From NCBI RefSeq assembly GCF_024399315.1, contig NZ_CP075170.1, positions 930,001 through 994,000 on the forward strand: a DNA stretch of 64,000 bases. Reading direction: 5' to 3'. Below are positions 17,540 through 26,077 of this stretch, one piece after another. How positions within the stretch are numbered: position 1 is the first letter of the stretch; each line of letters begins with the position of its first letter. The notes beneath the pieces were generated by a model. It saw only the letters and a program-made list of their open reading frames with translations, was not told the origin of the DNA and did no database searches. A program made the position numbers and the translations under genes. The stretch is from Chryseobacterium sp. MA9 (lineage in GTDB: Bacteria; Bacteroidota; Bacteroidia; Flavobacteriales; Weeksellaceae).

Positions 17540-17608
17540 GTTTCCATTTTTACAATTCATACAGAGCTCATTAAAATACATTTGTTGAAATATTAAATTC
17601 TTATTTCA

Positions 17609-18619
17609 ATGAAAAAATTATGCGTTGGGCTTTTCCTTTTTACTTTCTTATTCTCGAGTGCCCAGAAAAATGATATTTCAGTAGTGCTTGCTGATATTAC
17701 AGAAAAAGTAAAAAGTCATTATATTGATAAAGAAACTTATAAAAAAGTGGACTCTTTATTTCAAAGTGAACTTAAAAAAGGAACTTTTAAAGACCTCAAT
17801 AAAAAAGATTTTGCGGATCTTCTTACTCAAAAGTTAAGAACAACCATTAAAGACGAACATTTTTTCGTTAAATATATCGAAAACTACATGCCTGAAAAAC
17901 AGATGAGTGAGAAAGAAAAAGAGAAATTGAACAATGAACACAATAGTCTTGAAAATTTCGGATTTGAAACAGTTCAAAGACTCCCGGGTAATATTGGTTA
18001 CATCAATTATAAAGGTTTTGCCTCTCCTGAAGCCAGTGAAAAAACATTGGCCGCTGCTATGAATTTTGTTGCCAATACCCATTCTCTGATTATTGATCTC
18101 AGAGAAAACGGAGGTGGAGAAAACGGGATGCTTCTTTTATTTTTAAGCTATTTTTTTGATCAAAAAAAAGATCTTTATACCACATATTTCAGACATAATC
18201 AGAAAACGGTTGTAGACAGTACTCAACCCAAAGTTTCCGGACAGAAATATCTTCATAAAAAGATCTATATTCTCACCAGTAAAAAGACTTTTTCGGCCGG
18301 AGAAGCTGTAGCCTATTTTTTGCAGCAATATAAACTTGCCGAAATAATTGGTGAAAAGGCAGGAGGTGCAGCCAATCCTGTAGATCATTTTATCATCCAA
18401 AATCAATACTTACTACTTGTTCCGGCAGGAAAAATAACAGCTTTAAACACTCAAAAGAACTGGGAACATATAGGAGTGATCCCCGATCAGCAAGTGAAAA
18501 GCGAAGATGCTTTAAAGACGGCTCACATCAAAATTTTAAAAAATATAATAACATCAGAAACAAAAACAGAACTAACCTTACCTGAAATAAAAAATCTTAT
18601 TTATAAATTAGAACAATAA
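17609..18619 (+). CDS. Secreted S41-family serine protease (IRBP/CtpA-like)
   Basis: 336 residues with an N-terminal signal peptide (MKKLCVGLFLFTFLFSSA). The S41 core has LIIDLRENGGGENGML, the nucleophile segment TSKKTFSAGEA and GEKAGGAANP. No PDZ domain is seen, which places it with the short, IRBP-like Bacteroidota members. TACATTTG at 17577-17584 resembles a -7 promoter box 25 bases upstream. Exported to the periplasm or outside; substrate unknown. It is followed after 9 bases by the acetyltransferase gene. Confidence 0.88.
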   Translation: MKKLCVGLFLFTFLFSSAQKNDISVVLADITEKVKSHYIDKETYKKVDSLFQSELKKGTFKDLNKKDFADLLTQKLRTTIKDEHFFVKYIENYMPEKQMSEKEKEKLNNEHNSLENFGFETVQRLPGNIGYINYKGFASPEASEKTLAAAMNFVANTHSLIIDLRENGGGENGMLLLFLSYFFDQKKDLYTTYFRHNQKTVVDSTQPKVSGQKYLHKKIYILTSKKTFSAGEAVAYFLQQYKLAEIIGEKAGGAANPVDHFIIQNQYLLLVPAGKITALNTQKNWEHIGVIPDQQVKSEDALKTAHIKILKNIITSETKTELTLPEIKNLIYKLEQ

Positions 18620-18628
18620 ATACCTGTT

Positions 18629-19150
18629 ATGTCATCAATAATCATCAATACATCCGGCGAAAAAGACCTCGAAATACTTCAAAACATTGGTATACAAACT
18701 TTCACTGAAACGTTTGCAGAAGATAATTCGGAAGAAGCTATGAAAAAGTATCTGGAAGAAAGCTTTAATACTGAAAAGATTAAATCTGAGCTGAATAATC
18801 CTGATTCATTTTTCTTTATTGCCTGGGAAGAAGACAATCCGGTAGGTTATCTGAAAGTTAATTCTGGTAAGGCACAGACAGAACTTCAGGATGATACAAG
18901 CCTGGAAATTGAAAGAATCTATGTGAAGAAAAGCCATCATGGGAAAAAAGTAGGACAGCTTCTTTATAATCAGGCCTTAGAAACAGCTCGGCAACTTCAC
19001 AAGTCATATCTGTGGCTTGGGGTTTGGGAGGAAAATCTGAGAGCTTTAAATTTTTACAGGAAAAATGGATTCGTTGAATTTGATAAGCATATTTTTAGAC
19101 TTGGAGAAGAAGAACAGACTGATCTGATGATGAAAAAAATACTGGACTAA
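18629..19150 (+). CDS. paiA: GNAT acetyltransferase, PaiA-like (polyamine acetyltransferase)
   Basis: 173 residues. The acetyl-CoA motif is LEIERIYVKKSHHGKKVGQ, and the WLGVWEENLRALNFYRKNGF and GEEEQTDLMMKK segments closely follow Bacillus PaiA, a spermidine/spermine N-acetyltransferase, over its full length. The likely role is N-acetylation of polyamines or similar amines. It sits nine bases after the S41 protease. Function is transferred from remembered similarity, so the substrate is moderately certain only. Confidence 0.83.
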   Translation: MSSIIINTSGEKDLEILQNIGIQTFTETFAEDNSEEAMKKYLEESFNTEKIKSELNNPDSFFFIAWEEDNPVGYLKVNSGKAQTELQDDTSLEIERIYVKKSHHGKKVGQLLYNQALETARQLHKSYLWLGVWEENLRALNFYRKNGFVEFDKHIFRLGEEEQTDLMMKKILD

Positions 19151-19198
19151 AACTTTTTTGCCAGAGATAGTAATATTATAGGGTGAAATATTTCAAAA

Positions 19199-19774
19199 AT
19201 GAACCATTCAGAATTTGTAAAACATATTAATCAGTATTATCCTTTATCCGGAGAAGCGATTAAAGACTTATTAGGCATCTGTACGGAAGAATATTACCAC
19301 AAAAATGATCTTCTGCTGGAATCCGGTTCTATGGCGAGATATTATTATTTCATCAAATCCGGGTTAATAGGGTACTATACAGTGGATGAACAGGGAAATA
19401 ATATTTATAAAATTTTCTTTGAAGAAAACAGTTTTGTAGCTTCCACAGCCGCCATTATTAAAAATGAACCCAGTGATTTCAATATCATTGCACTGGAAGA
19501 CTGCTCCGTAATACAGTATCCCGTAAAAGCCTACCGTGAATTACTTGAAAAACATCATGATCTGGCTCTTTTTCATATGTACTATCTGGAAAAAAATTGG
19601 GTGGTAAAAAAAGAACCACTGGAAGTCTCTCTCAAATACGAAACAGCAAAAAAGAGATATCTGCAATTGCTTGAAAATACATCTCTTTATAATAGACTAA
19701 AACAGCATCACATCGCCTCTTATCTTGGAATAACGCCTACACAGCTAAGCAGGATAAAAAAGGAAATCAACTGA
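19199..19774 (+). CDS. Crp/Fnr-family transcriptional regulator
   Basis: 191 residues: cNMP-binding-like barrel (LLLESGSMARYYYFIKSGLI) and a C-terminal winged helix with SYLGITPTQLSRIKK. No FeS cysteines. Same subgroup as the proteins at 6656-7240 and 48311-48880, but no FNR-type dyad was found nearby. A strong terminator follows. Confidence 0.88.
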   Translation: MNHSEFVKHINQYYPLSGEAIKDLLGICTEEYYHKNDLLLESGSMARYYYFIKSGLIGYYTVDEQGNNIYKIFFEENSFVASTAAIIKNEPSDFNIIALEDCSVIQYPVKAYRELLEKHHDLALFHMYYLEKNWVVKKEPLEVSLKYETAKKRYLQLLENTSLYNRLKQHHIASYLGITPTQLSRIKKEIN

Positions 19775-19803
19775 TATTTCTAAATCTAAGTGGAAAATAA
19801 ATT

Positions 19804-19841
19804 AACAAAAGCTTCAACATATGTTGAGGCTTTTGTTCTTT
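19804..19841 (+). terminator. Terminator after the Crp/Fnr gene
   Basis: AACAAAAGCTTCAACAT pairs with ATGTTGAGGCTTTTGTT (one G-T pair, essentially no loop), then CTTTTTC. Confidence 0.82.
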
Positions 19842-19937
19842 TTCTGCCGGAATTTTGCTTTGTCAGAAGATCATTGGTACATTATATGTTCTATAATTAA
19901 AGAACTTGTGACTATTATTAATTCAACACTTTTCAAC

Positions 19938-20750
19938 ATGAAGAAGCTTATCAACATTGTATTTGTACTGACTGCATGTATTCAGTTATCAGCACAAAAA
20001 ATTATTCATCAGGAAATTTTCAGTCCGAAAATGAATAAAAAGATCAAAACAGTTATCATTACCCCCAATCTTCAACCTAATACAACCTATCCGTCTGTTT
20101 ATATTCTCCACGGTTTCAGTGGCAATCCGGACAGAATCATTAAGCAGGATATTCCGGATCTGGTAAAAAAAGCACAGGAACTTAAAACAATCTATGTACT
20201 TCCGGATGGAAACTACAGTTCGTGGTATGTGGACAGTCCGATTGTAAAAGATTCACAATATCAAACCTTTATTGGGAAAGAATTGGTAGAATTTATTGAT
20301 AAAAATTATCCTGTGAAAGCAGAGAAAAAATTCCGTGGAATTTTGGGATGGAGTATGGGAGGTTATGGAGCAATCAATATCGGAGTTACCTATAATAAAA
20401 CGTTTGGTATTGTAGGAAGTTCTTGCGGAGCGCTGGATTTCAATTCGTTCGGAGAAGGCTATCAAAAATATATGGTGAATAAAGTTCTTGGACCACTGGA
20501 GTCTATCAATCCCAATTTCCTTACCGACAGTAAAATAAAACTGATGGCAGGAGCAGAACAGCAATATATTTTCGATTGCGGTACTGAAGACACTCAAATG
20601 ATCAACATGAATAGAAATTTTCATAAAAAACTGACAGAAATGAAGCTCCAGCATCTCTACACAGAATCTTTAGGCGGACATGTTCCTGAATATTGGAGCA
20701 GATCATTATCTGAACAACTGTCTTTGTTTGACAGATTCTTTAAACAATAA
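19938..20750 (+). CDS. Secreted alpha/beta hydrolase, esterase D/Fes-like (PF00756 type)
   Basis: 270 residues. The start is set at 19938, which gives a signal peptide (MKKLINIVFVLTACIQLSA). The open frame back to 19821 overlaps the upstream terminator and is rejected. The nucleophile elbow is GWSMGGYGA and the catalytic histidine lies in GGHVPEYW. The family includes S-formylglutathione hydrolase, antigen 85 and the siderophore esterases Fes/IroE. It lies next to, and convergent with, the siderophore locus, but a siderophore role is only a possibility. Confidence 0.85.
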   Translation: MKKLINIVFVLTACIQLSAQKIIHQEIFSPKMNKKIKTVIITPNLQPNTTYPSVYILHGFSGNPDRIIKQDIPDLVKKAQELKTIYVLPDGNYSSWYVDSPIVKDSQYQTFIGKELVEFIDKNYPVKAEKKFRGILGWSMGGYGAINIGVTYNKTFGIVGSSCGALDFNSFGEGYQKYMVNKVLGPLESINPNFLTDSKIKLMAGAEQQYIFDCGTEDTQMINMNRNFHKKLTEMKLQHLYTESLGGHVPEYWSRSLSEQLSLFDRFFKQ

Positions 20751-20785
20751 AAAAGAATAAATTTTTAAGTGATAAATCAGATAAA

Positions 20786-20818
20786 AAATCCTTTTTGAGC
20801 AGTACTCAAAAAGGATTT
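20786..20818. terminator. Bidirectional terminator between convergent genes
   Basis: A perfect 14-bp stem (AAATCCTTTTTGAG and complement) with a five-base loop lies between the esterase and the siderophore hydroxylase, with A/T tracts on both sides. Confidence 0.85.
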
Positions 20819-20856
20819 CAATTGATTGATATTCAAAATGCTAACAGATCAGCATA

Positions 20857-21954
20857 TTAAAAGTGTTGAAAGTTTTTACCCAAATGTTCCTCTATCACAA
20901 AGAACGGATCTTCTGTAAGTGTATGTGCTCTCATATCAATAAGGCTCACTTTACTCATCATACGAAGCATGATTCTTCTCTCACATGGCTCTTCAATGCC
21001 ATCTATATTTCTTACTCCCGCACGAAAAGCTGATCTTCCGTGAGCACATAAGTGATTGTTTACCAGGACAACATCTCCTGCCTGAGGCGTAAATCCTGAG
21101 TAAATCAAGTGCCTGGCTTCTTCCCAGAACTCATGCAGCGTACTTTGTGCTTCCTCCGATTGTCTTATGCTGGAATTAAAAAGCTGTTCTGCAGCGTCAA
21201 ATCGCATAAACGGAAGACTATAATTCCCATACAGTACAGAATCCAATGTCTCTTCTTCATTATCTCCCGTTTCCAGGTTGGCATCTTTCGGAATTTTATA
21301 GATACGCTCAAAAAGAGGTCTGTAATTTTCCCCGATAGACTCATGAGAACGGATAGAATAAAGAGTAGAAGGAACCTGTTCTTCATTTCTTACATACATA
21401 AAGCTTAAAAAATCGGCCTGATGCTTCAGAAACGCATCTTCGGTATGCACATACAAATCTGTTGAAGACCCTGATCCAGTCTGCGTTTCCTTCATTTTTT
21501 CGTCAGGAATGATGGCATGGATTAGTCCGCCTCCTTTACGCTGTGAATAATATTGTACAGGTTTTGAAGGAAGTGCCCCGTGAATAAGTGCGCACGCAAA
21601 ACCATATAAATTAAATTTTGAATAGTCAGCTGCCTGCCAATTGGGAGGGGTAGAGCCTATATTCTCCTGATCTATATCCATTAATCCTGTGAAGATCAGT
21701 GCACCATATTGATTTTTTGAAAAGTCACTCGCAAAATCAGCCGCTATATTTAAAATTCTCTCCGGTAGAAAATAAGACGCCAGCTGATGTACATGCTTTA
21801 TAAAATCACGGTTTTCATAAGTGTCATACTTTTTCTGAAGATGCAGTGCTGCATCTTTTATCATTCTTCTTTCCTGAGAAGTGACTTCTATGACCGTAGG
21901 AAGCAGTTTTACCGCTGTTAAACAGTCTTTATCTAAAATTTCTGTAGAATTCAT
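20857..21954 (-). CDS. Fe(II)/2-oxoglutarate oxygenase, clavaminate-synthase-like; probable L-lysine 4-hydroxylase of siderophore synthesis
   Basis: 365 residues. The iron-binding triad is HTE at 170-172 with the distal histidine H305 in AHGR, and arginines near 327-331 can bind 2-oxoglutarate. HxE instead of HxD and the overall layout fit the VioC/AsnO/lysine-dioxygenase (KDO) group, whose flavobacterial members hydroxylate free L-lysine at C4. It faces a siderophore operon that begins with a decarboxylase, so 4-hydroxylysine then 3-hydroxycadaverine is the expected route. Arginine or asparagine as substrate cannot be excluded. It is divergent from the operon and has its own consensus promoter. 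Confidence 0.82.
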   Translation of the reverse strand: MNSTEILDKDCLTAVKLLPTVIEVTSQERRMIKDAALHLQKKYDTYENRDFIKHVHQLASYFLPERILNIAADFASDFSKNQYGALIFTGLMDIDQENIGSTPPNWQAADYSKFNLYGFACALIHGALPSKPVQYYSQRKGGGLIHAIIPDEKMKETQTGSGSSTDLYVHTEDAFLKHQADFLSFMYVRNEEQVPSTLYSIRSHESIGENYRPLFERIYKIPKDANLETGDNEEETLDSVLYGNYSLPFMRFDAAEQLFNSSIRQSEEAQSTLHEFWEEARHLIYSGFTPQAGDVVLVNNHLCAHGRSAFRAGVRNIDGIEEPCERRIMLRMMSKVSLIDMRAHTLTEDPFFVIEEHLGKNFQHF

Positions 21955-21963
21955 TAAAAAAAA

Positions 21964-21993
21964 TTTGGTGTTAAGTAATAATTTTTATCTTTG
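21964..21993 (+). promoter_or_regulatory. Promoter of the siderophore biosynthesis operon
   Basis: TTTG at 21964-21967 and TATCTTTG at 21986-21993, spacer 18. The transcript would start near 22000 and carry a leader of about 170 bases before the decarboxylase ATG. Confidence 0.6.
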
Positions 21994-22000
21994 TTTTTAA

Positions 22001-22013
22001 TTATTCTAAATAA
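22001..22013. promoter_or_regulatory. Candidate iron-responsive operator between divergent siderophore promoters
   Basis: TTATTCTAAATAA is an inverted repeat with 5-bp arms and a 3-base centre. It lies between the -7 elements of the two divergent promoters, covering or flanking both predicted start points. Its sequence looks like AT-rich Fur/DtxR-type iron boxes, but this is by eye only. Confidence 0.5.
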
Positions 22014-22025
22014 CAATAGTCGAGT

Positions 22026-22056
22026 CAAATTTAGTAATAATTCCGTAATCACCAAA
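22026..22056 (-). promoter_or_regulatory. Promoter of the lysine hydroxylase gene
   Basis: On the minus strand TTTG (22053-22056) and TAAATTTG (22026-22033) are separated by exactly 19 bases, a full match to the Bacteroidota consensus. Confidence 0.65.
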
Positions 22057-22170
22057 TAAAATATAATAAAAAATGCGAAAATTAAAAACCTGACTATCAG
22101 ATATATATAATCGTATATCAAAAAAACCACAACAACTCACAGATTAAAAAAATCACATTACAAAACTTTT

Positions 22171-23697
22171 ATGAACAATAATTTAATATCCCTAGAAGAG
22201 TTCGCAAGCACAACTTCACCTCACATTTCGGGGAATTTTGGGAATATTTTTCATCCTGACAATTATGATCATTATCGTAATGCTGTCAACAGTACTTTAG
22301 ACCTGGTTCAGGAATTCCTTTACAGAAATAACAAGCCTTTCAGTGGTATAGAAGCCAAAACAATGAAAGGAATGGTACAACAGATCGATCTTAATCAAAA
22401 ACTTTCTAATTATAACGAGCTTCTGGCAGAAGTAGATGAAATCTATGTAAAACATGCCACAGCTTTTCACCTTCCACAATATGTAGCTCACCTTAACTGT
22501 CCTGTAGTGATACCAGCATTGGCAGGAGAAATCCTTGTAAGTGCAATCAATTCTTCACAGGATACTTACGATCAGAGTGCAGGAGGAACTTTTATGGAAA
22601 GAAAACTGATCGACTGGACTGCTGGTCATATTGGATACAATACGAATGAAAGCGATGGCGTTTTCACTGCAGGGGGCTCACAGAGCAATTTAATGGGATT
22701 GGTCATGATGCGTGACTGTTTTTCTCAGAAAAGATATAATCACAATATTAAAATGGATGGTCTGCCGGCAGAGGCAAGCCGTTTCAGAATATTTGTTTCA
22801 GATAAATCTCACTTTAGCAATCTGAAAAATGCTTCCATTATGGGGCTGGGTGAGAAAAGCATTGTTAAAGTGCCTACCGATGACCGTTTTCGTATGGATA
22901 TCTCTCTTTTGAAAAAATACATTAAGAGAGAAGAACAGTTAGGAAATATTCCTATTGGTATCGTGGCTACCGCAGGAACTACAGACTTTGGAAATATTGA
23001 TCCACTGGATGATATCGCCAATATTGCAGAACACTATAATATCTGGATGCACGTAGATGCGGCGTATGGCTGCGCTTTATTATTAAGTGAAAAATACCGT
23101 GATCTGATCAACGGTATTGAAAGAGCAGACTCTGTAACGATAGATTACCACAAATCATTCTTCCAGCCCATCAGCAGCAGTGCTTTTATTGTTAAAAATA
23201 AAAAAGAACTGTTGATTCTTAAACACCACGCTGATTATCTGAATCCGAAAGAAATGGACGAAGAAGAAATTCCGGCACAGATCAATAAATCTATTACCCA
23301 GAGTACGCGAAGATTTGATGCTTTAAAGCTTTGGTTTACTATAAGAATGATGGGCAAAGAACAGTTGGCAGAATACACAGATACTGTGATTGATCTTACC
23401 AAAGATGCAGCTGCAATGATTACTGAAGATGCAGATTTTGAACTTCTTTCAGATTCGGACTTAAGTGTTCTTGTTTTCAGATATGTAAATCCGGAAATCA
23501 GTGATCTGAATGCCCTGAATCAGTACATCAAGATGAAATTATTCTACAGCGGAGAAATCCTTGTAGCGAGTACAAAAGTGGATGGAAATTTCTATTTGAA
23601 GTTTACATTCCTGAACCCGATCACTACGACTGAAGACATTTATCAAATTCTCACCACAATCAAAAAACATGGAAAAGACTTTAATTCAGAAAAATAA
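22171..23697 (+). CDS. PLP-dependent group II decarboxylase (lysine/hydroxylysine decarboxylase of siderophore synthesis)
   Basis: 508 residues, fold type I. HVDAAYG (295-301, cofactor aspartate D297 or its neighbour) and DYHKSFFQP with K328 as the PLP lysine are the family signatures, as in DesA and diaminobutyrate decarboxylases. It is the first gene of the siderophore operon. With a lysine 4-hydroxylase next door, the expected product is 3-hydroxycadaverine (cadaverine if lysine is used directly). It overlaps the next gene by 29 bases. The next gene starts inside its last codons, so the two are translationally coupled. Confidence 0.9.
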   Translation: MNNNLISLEEFASTTSPHISGNFGNIFHPDNYDHYRNAVNSTLDLVQEFLYRNNKPFSGIEAKTMKGMVQQIDLNQKLSNYNELLAEVDEIYVKHATAFHLPQYVAHLNCPVVIPALAGEILVSAINSSQDTYDQSAGGTFMERKLIDWTAGHIGYNTNESDGVFTAGGSQSNLMGLVMMRDCFSQKRYNHNIKMDGLPAEASRFRIFVSDKSHFSNLKNASIMGLGEKSIVKVPTDDRFRMDISLLKKYIKREEQLGNIPIGIVATAGTTDFGNIDPLDDIANIAEHYNIWMHVDAAYGCALLLSEKYRDLINGIERADSVTIDYHKSFFQPISSSAFIVKNKKELLILKHHADYLNPKEMDEEEIPAQINKSITQSTRRFDALKLWFTIRMMGKEQLAEYTDTVIDLTKDAAAMITEDADFELLSDSDLSVLVFRYVNPEISDLNALNQYIKMKLFYSGEILVASTKVDGNFYLKFTFLNPITTTEDIYQILTTIKKHGKDFNSEK

Positions 23698-26077
23698 AAC
23701 GGGAGAAAAAGCCCGGGAAATTACTTTCAGAATTCTGCTGAACGGAATGTTGAGAGAACTAGGAAATGGAAAATTCTATCAGGGCGTTCCGAAATATAAT
23801 CTTCTGACAGCAAAAGCTCTTCAGAACAGTGATTATTCATTGTTTATGAGATTTGAAATGAAGAAAAGCGGACTGTTTTTATTTGCTCCGGTTTCCTATC
23901 GTTCTGAAACTCTTTTCCATGAATACGGACCTGTTTTGTGGGTTGTAGACCATAAAAATCAAGAAGTATTTGAAGTTAATGATCAAAAACTGACTGAGCT
24001 GGTTTACAAAGAGTTTTCTGAGACGACCAATGAAAAAGGATTCCAACAATTTGTGGAAAGAATTCAAAGCAGCTTAAGAAATCTTGAACAGACAACAGAA
24101 GCTTGTCTTCAGGATGACCAGCTTTTAACGTATTCTTTCCTTGAATCTGAGCAAATGCTTCCGGCAGGACACAATCTGCATCCTTTCACCAAATCAAGAA
24201 TGGGATTTTCTGAAGAAGAACAGTTTTTATATGGTCCTGAATTCGGGAAAGGATTTCAGCTGGATTACTTTCTGATTCACAAAGACTGCATCACGGAAAA
24301 ATCTCTTCCGGGAATTTCTGCAAAAGAAATCTTCGAAAAGTGGACTTCTTTACCGGAAAGCTACGATTTTGAAAACACAAATGATTTTTATATAGTTCCA
24401 TGTCATCCATGGGAAGCACAGTATCTTTTATCAACAGAAGAATATCCTGAAATGCTTGGTTCGGGAAAAATCATTCACATAGGGCCATTGGGAGAAGACT
24501 TTTATGCAACATCCTCTATAAGAACGGTATATAATCCGGATTTCTGCTGGATGTTGAAATTTTCTCTGCATGTTTTAATGACAGGTTCTGTCAGAACAAA
24601 CAGCATGAAAGATCTCAACAGAGGATATGCTTCGGCGATCTGGTGGCAAAATATAAAGGCTTCATTTGAACAAAATTTCCCGAATTTTAAATTATTGCTG
24701 GAGCCTTCCACGCTAAGCGTTCATTATGAAGGAAAAAATATGGACAGCCTGAATATACTGCTCCGTGAAAATCCTTTCTCAAATGAAGATAAAGTCATTT
24801 TATTGGCAAGACTTTGTCAGGATGAATCTACAGAAGGGTTCAATTTTACGACACATTTCTTTAAAAATGTTGCGAATCAACTAGGCATAGATACAGAAAA
24901 AGCAGCCATTATCTGGTTTGAGAAATATGTCAATCTATTGCTTTCGCCTTTAAACAGATTGTACAATCAATTAGGCATGGCGCCGGAAGTGCATCAGCAA
25001 AACCTACTTGTTCAGTTGGATAATCAGCTTCTTCCTCAGTCTGTTTATGTAAGAGACGGACAGGGTTATCTGATCAAAGAAAGTTTCAAAGGAAAATATG
25101 AATCCCTGATTAAAGATTACCCTGAAGTGGAAGATCTTTTCATCAGAGATGAGCGTCTTCTGGACATTATTTCTCACCATCTTCTGGTAAGTAACCTAAG
25201 CGCATTGATTGCTTCAATAGGTAAAACAGGATTGGTTAAAGAAAGAAGACTGATCCATATTCTGTACAGGGAGTTTGAAAATCTTCATGAATCTGAACCA
25301 TCATCTTTGACAGATTATGCATTGAATCAAAGATATTGGGCTGTAAAATCAAACCTTCAGTCGGCAGTGTCTGACGTAGACGGCGGAGTGAATGCTTCCT
25401 CAATTTCTTATGCTAAAGTTCCGAACCTTCTTCACAAGCATTTCTTCTCGGATCAGCTGATTCATCCTCAAGGGAAAGAAGTTTTCTTTAAAAGGTATTT
25501 CCAGAAAGAAGATGTAACCATGAGTATGCGTCCTATAGATCTTGAAAATGACCTTGAAATGCTTCATGAATGGTTCAACCGTGAACATGCCATAAAAATC
25601 TGGCAGATGAACTGGCCGATAGACGAACTGGAAACCTACTATAGGCTGATGCTTCCAAGTGATGAAGCGCACAGTTATATCATCGCAGGTAACGATGAAC
25701 CTTCTTGTAATATAGAGATTTATTGGGCTTGTAGAGATATTGTAGGCGATTATTATGAAGTACTGCCTACAGATTATGGAACACACCAGTTCATTGCACC
25801 TATTGATCCTAAAAAGAAATTTGTATCCCCATCTACACAATCCATGGTCGACTATGTTTTTGCACAGCCACAGGTAGGAAAAATGGTAGGAGAAGGATCT
25901 GTAGACTCTCTTGCATCTATAATGAACAAAGCCCATGTAGGATTCAAAGTAGAAAAAGTAATTGAAATGCCTCATAAAAAAGCCAATCTGAACTTCTGTT
26001 ACAGAGAATGGTACTGGGAAAAATTCCCACAGAATAAAGAGGTACAAATCACCACAAACATTACAAAAAATGACTAA
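23669..26077 (+). CDS. NIS siderophore synthetase fused to a C-terminal GNAT acyltransferase
   Basis: 802 residues. Residues ~1-600 are an IucA/IucC synthetase with HPFTKSRMGF (from H171), PCHPWEAQYLL, SSIRTVYNPD and KFSLHVLMTGSVRT, the nucleotide and carboxylate binding blocks. From about 615 to 795 follows an IucB/RhbD-like GNAT domain (MRPIDLENDLEMLHEWFNRE, later YFLPTDYG-like and AHVGFKVEK). The GNAT would acylate the N-hydroxyamine and the synthetase would form the amide with citrate. Fused in one chain, the intermediate may be channelled. It overlaps the upstream and downstream genes, so expression is coupled. Confidence 0.92.
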   Translation: MEKTLIQKNKTGEKAREITFRILLNGMLRELGNGKFYQGVPKYNLLTAKALQNSDYSLFMRFEMKKSGLFLFAPVSYRSETLFHEYGPVLWVVDHKNQEVFEVNDQKLTELVYKEFSETTNEKGFQQFVERIQSSLRNLEQTTEACLQDDQLLTYSFLESEQMLPAGHNLHPFTKSRMGFSEEEQFLYGPEFGKGFQLDYFLIHKDCITEKSLPGISAKEIFEKWTSLPESYDFENTNDFYIVPCHPWEAQYLLSTEEYPEMLGSGKIIHIGPLGEDFYATSSIRTVYNPDFCWMLKFSLHVLMTGSVRTNSMKDLNRGYASAIWWQNIKASFEQNFPNFKLLLEPSTLSVHYEGKNMDSLNILLRENPFSNEDKVILLARLCQDESTEGFNFTTHFFKNVANQLGIDTEKAAIIWFEKYVNLLLSPLNRLYNQLGMAPEVHQQNLLVQLDNQLLPQSVYVRDGQGYLIKESFKGKYESLIKDYPEVEDLFIRDERLLDIISHHLLVSNLSALIASIGKTGLVKERRLIHILYREFENLHESEPSSLTDYALNQRYWAVKSNLQSAVSDVDGGVNASSISYAKVPNLLHKHFFSDQLIHPQGKEVFFKRYFQKEDVTMSMRPIDLENDLEMLHEWFNREHAIKIWQMNWPIDELETYYRLMLPSDEAHSYIIAGNDEPSCNIEIYWACRDIVGDYYEVLPTDYGTHQFIAPIDPKKKFVSPSTQSMVDYVFAQPQVGKMVGEGSVDSLASIMNKAHVGFKVEKVIEMPHKKANLNFCYREWYWEKFPQNKEVQITTNITKND

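Noticed and set aside
19821..19937. Upstream extension of the secreted esterase
   Set aside because: The frame overlaps the terminator of the preceding gene, and a proper signal peptide begins at 19938.
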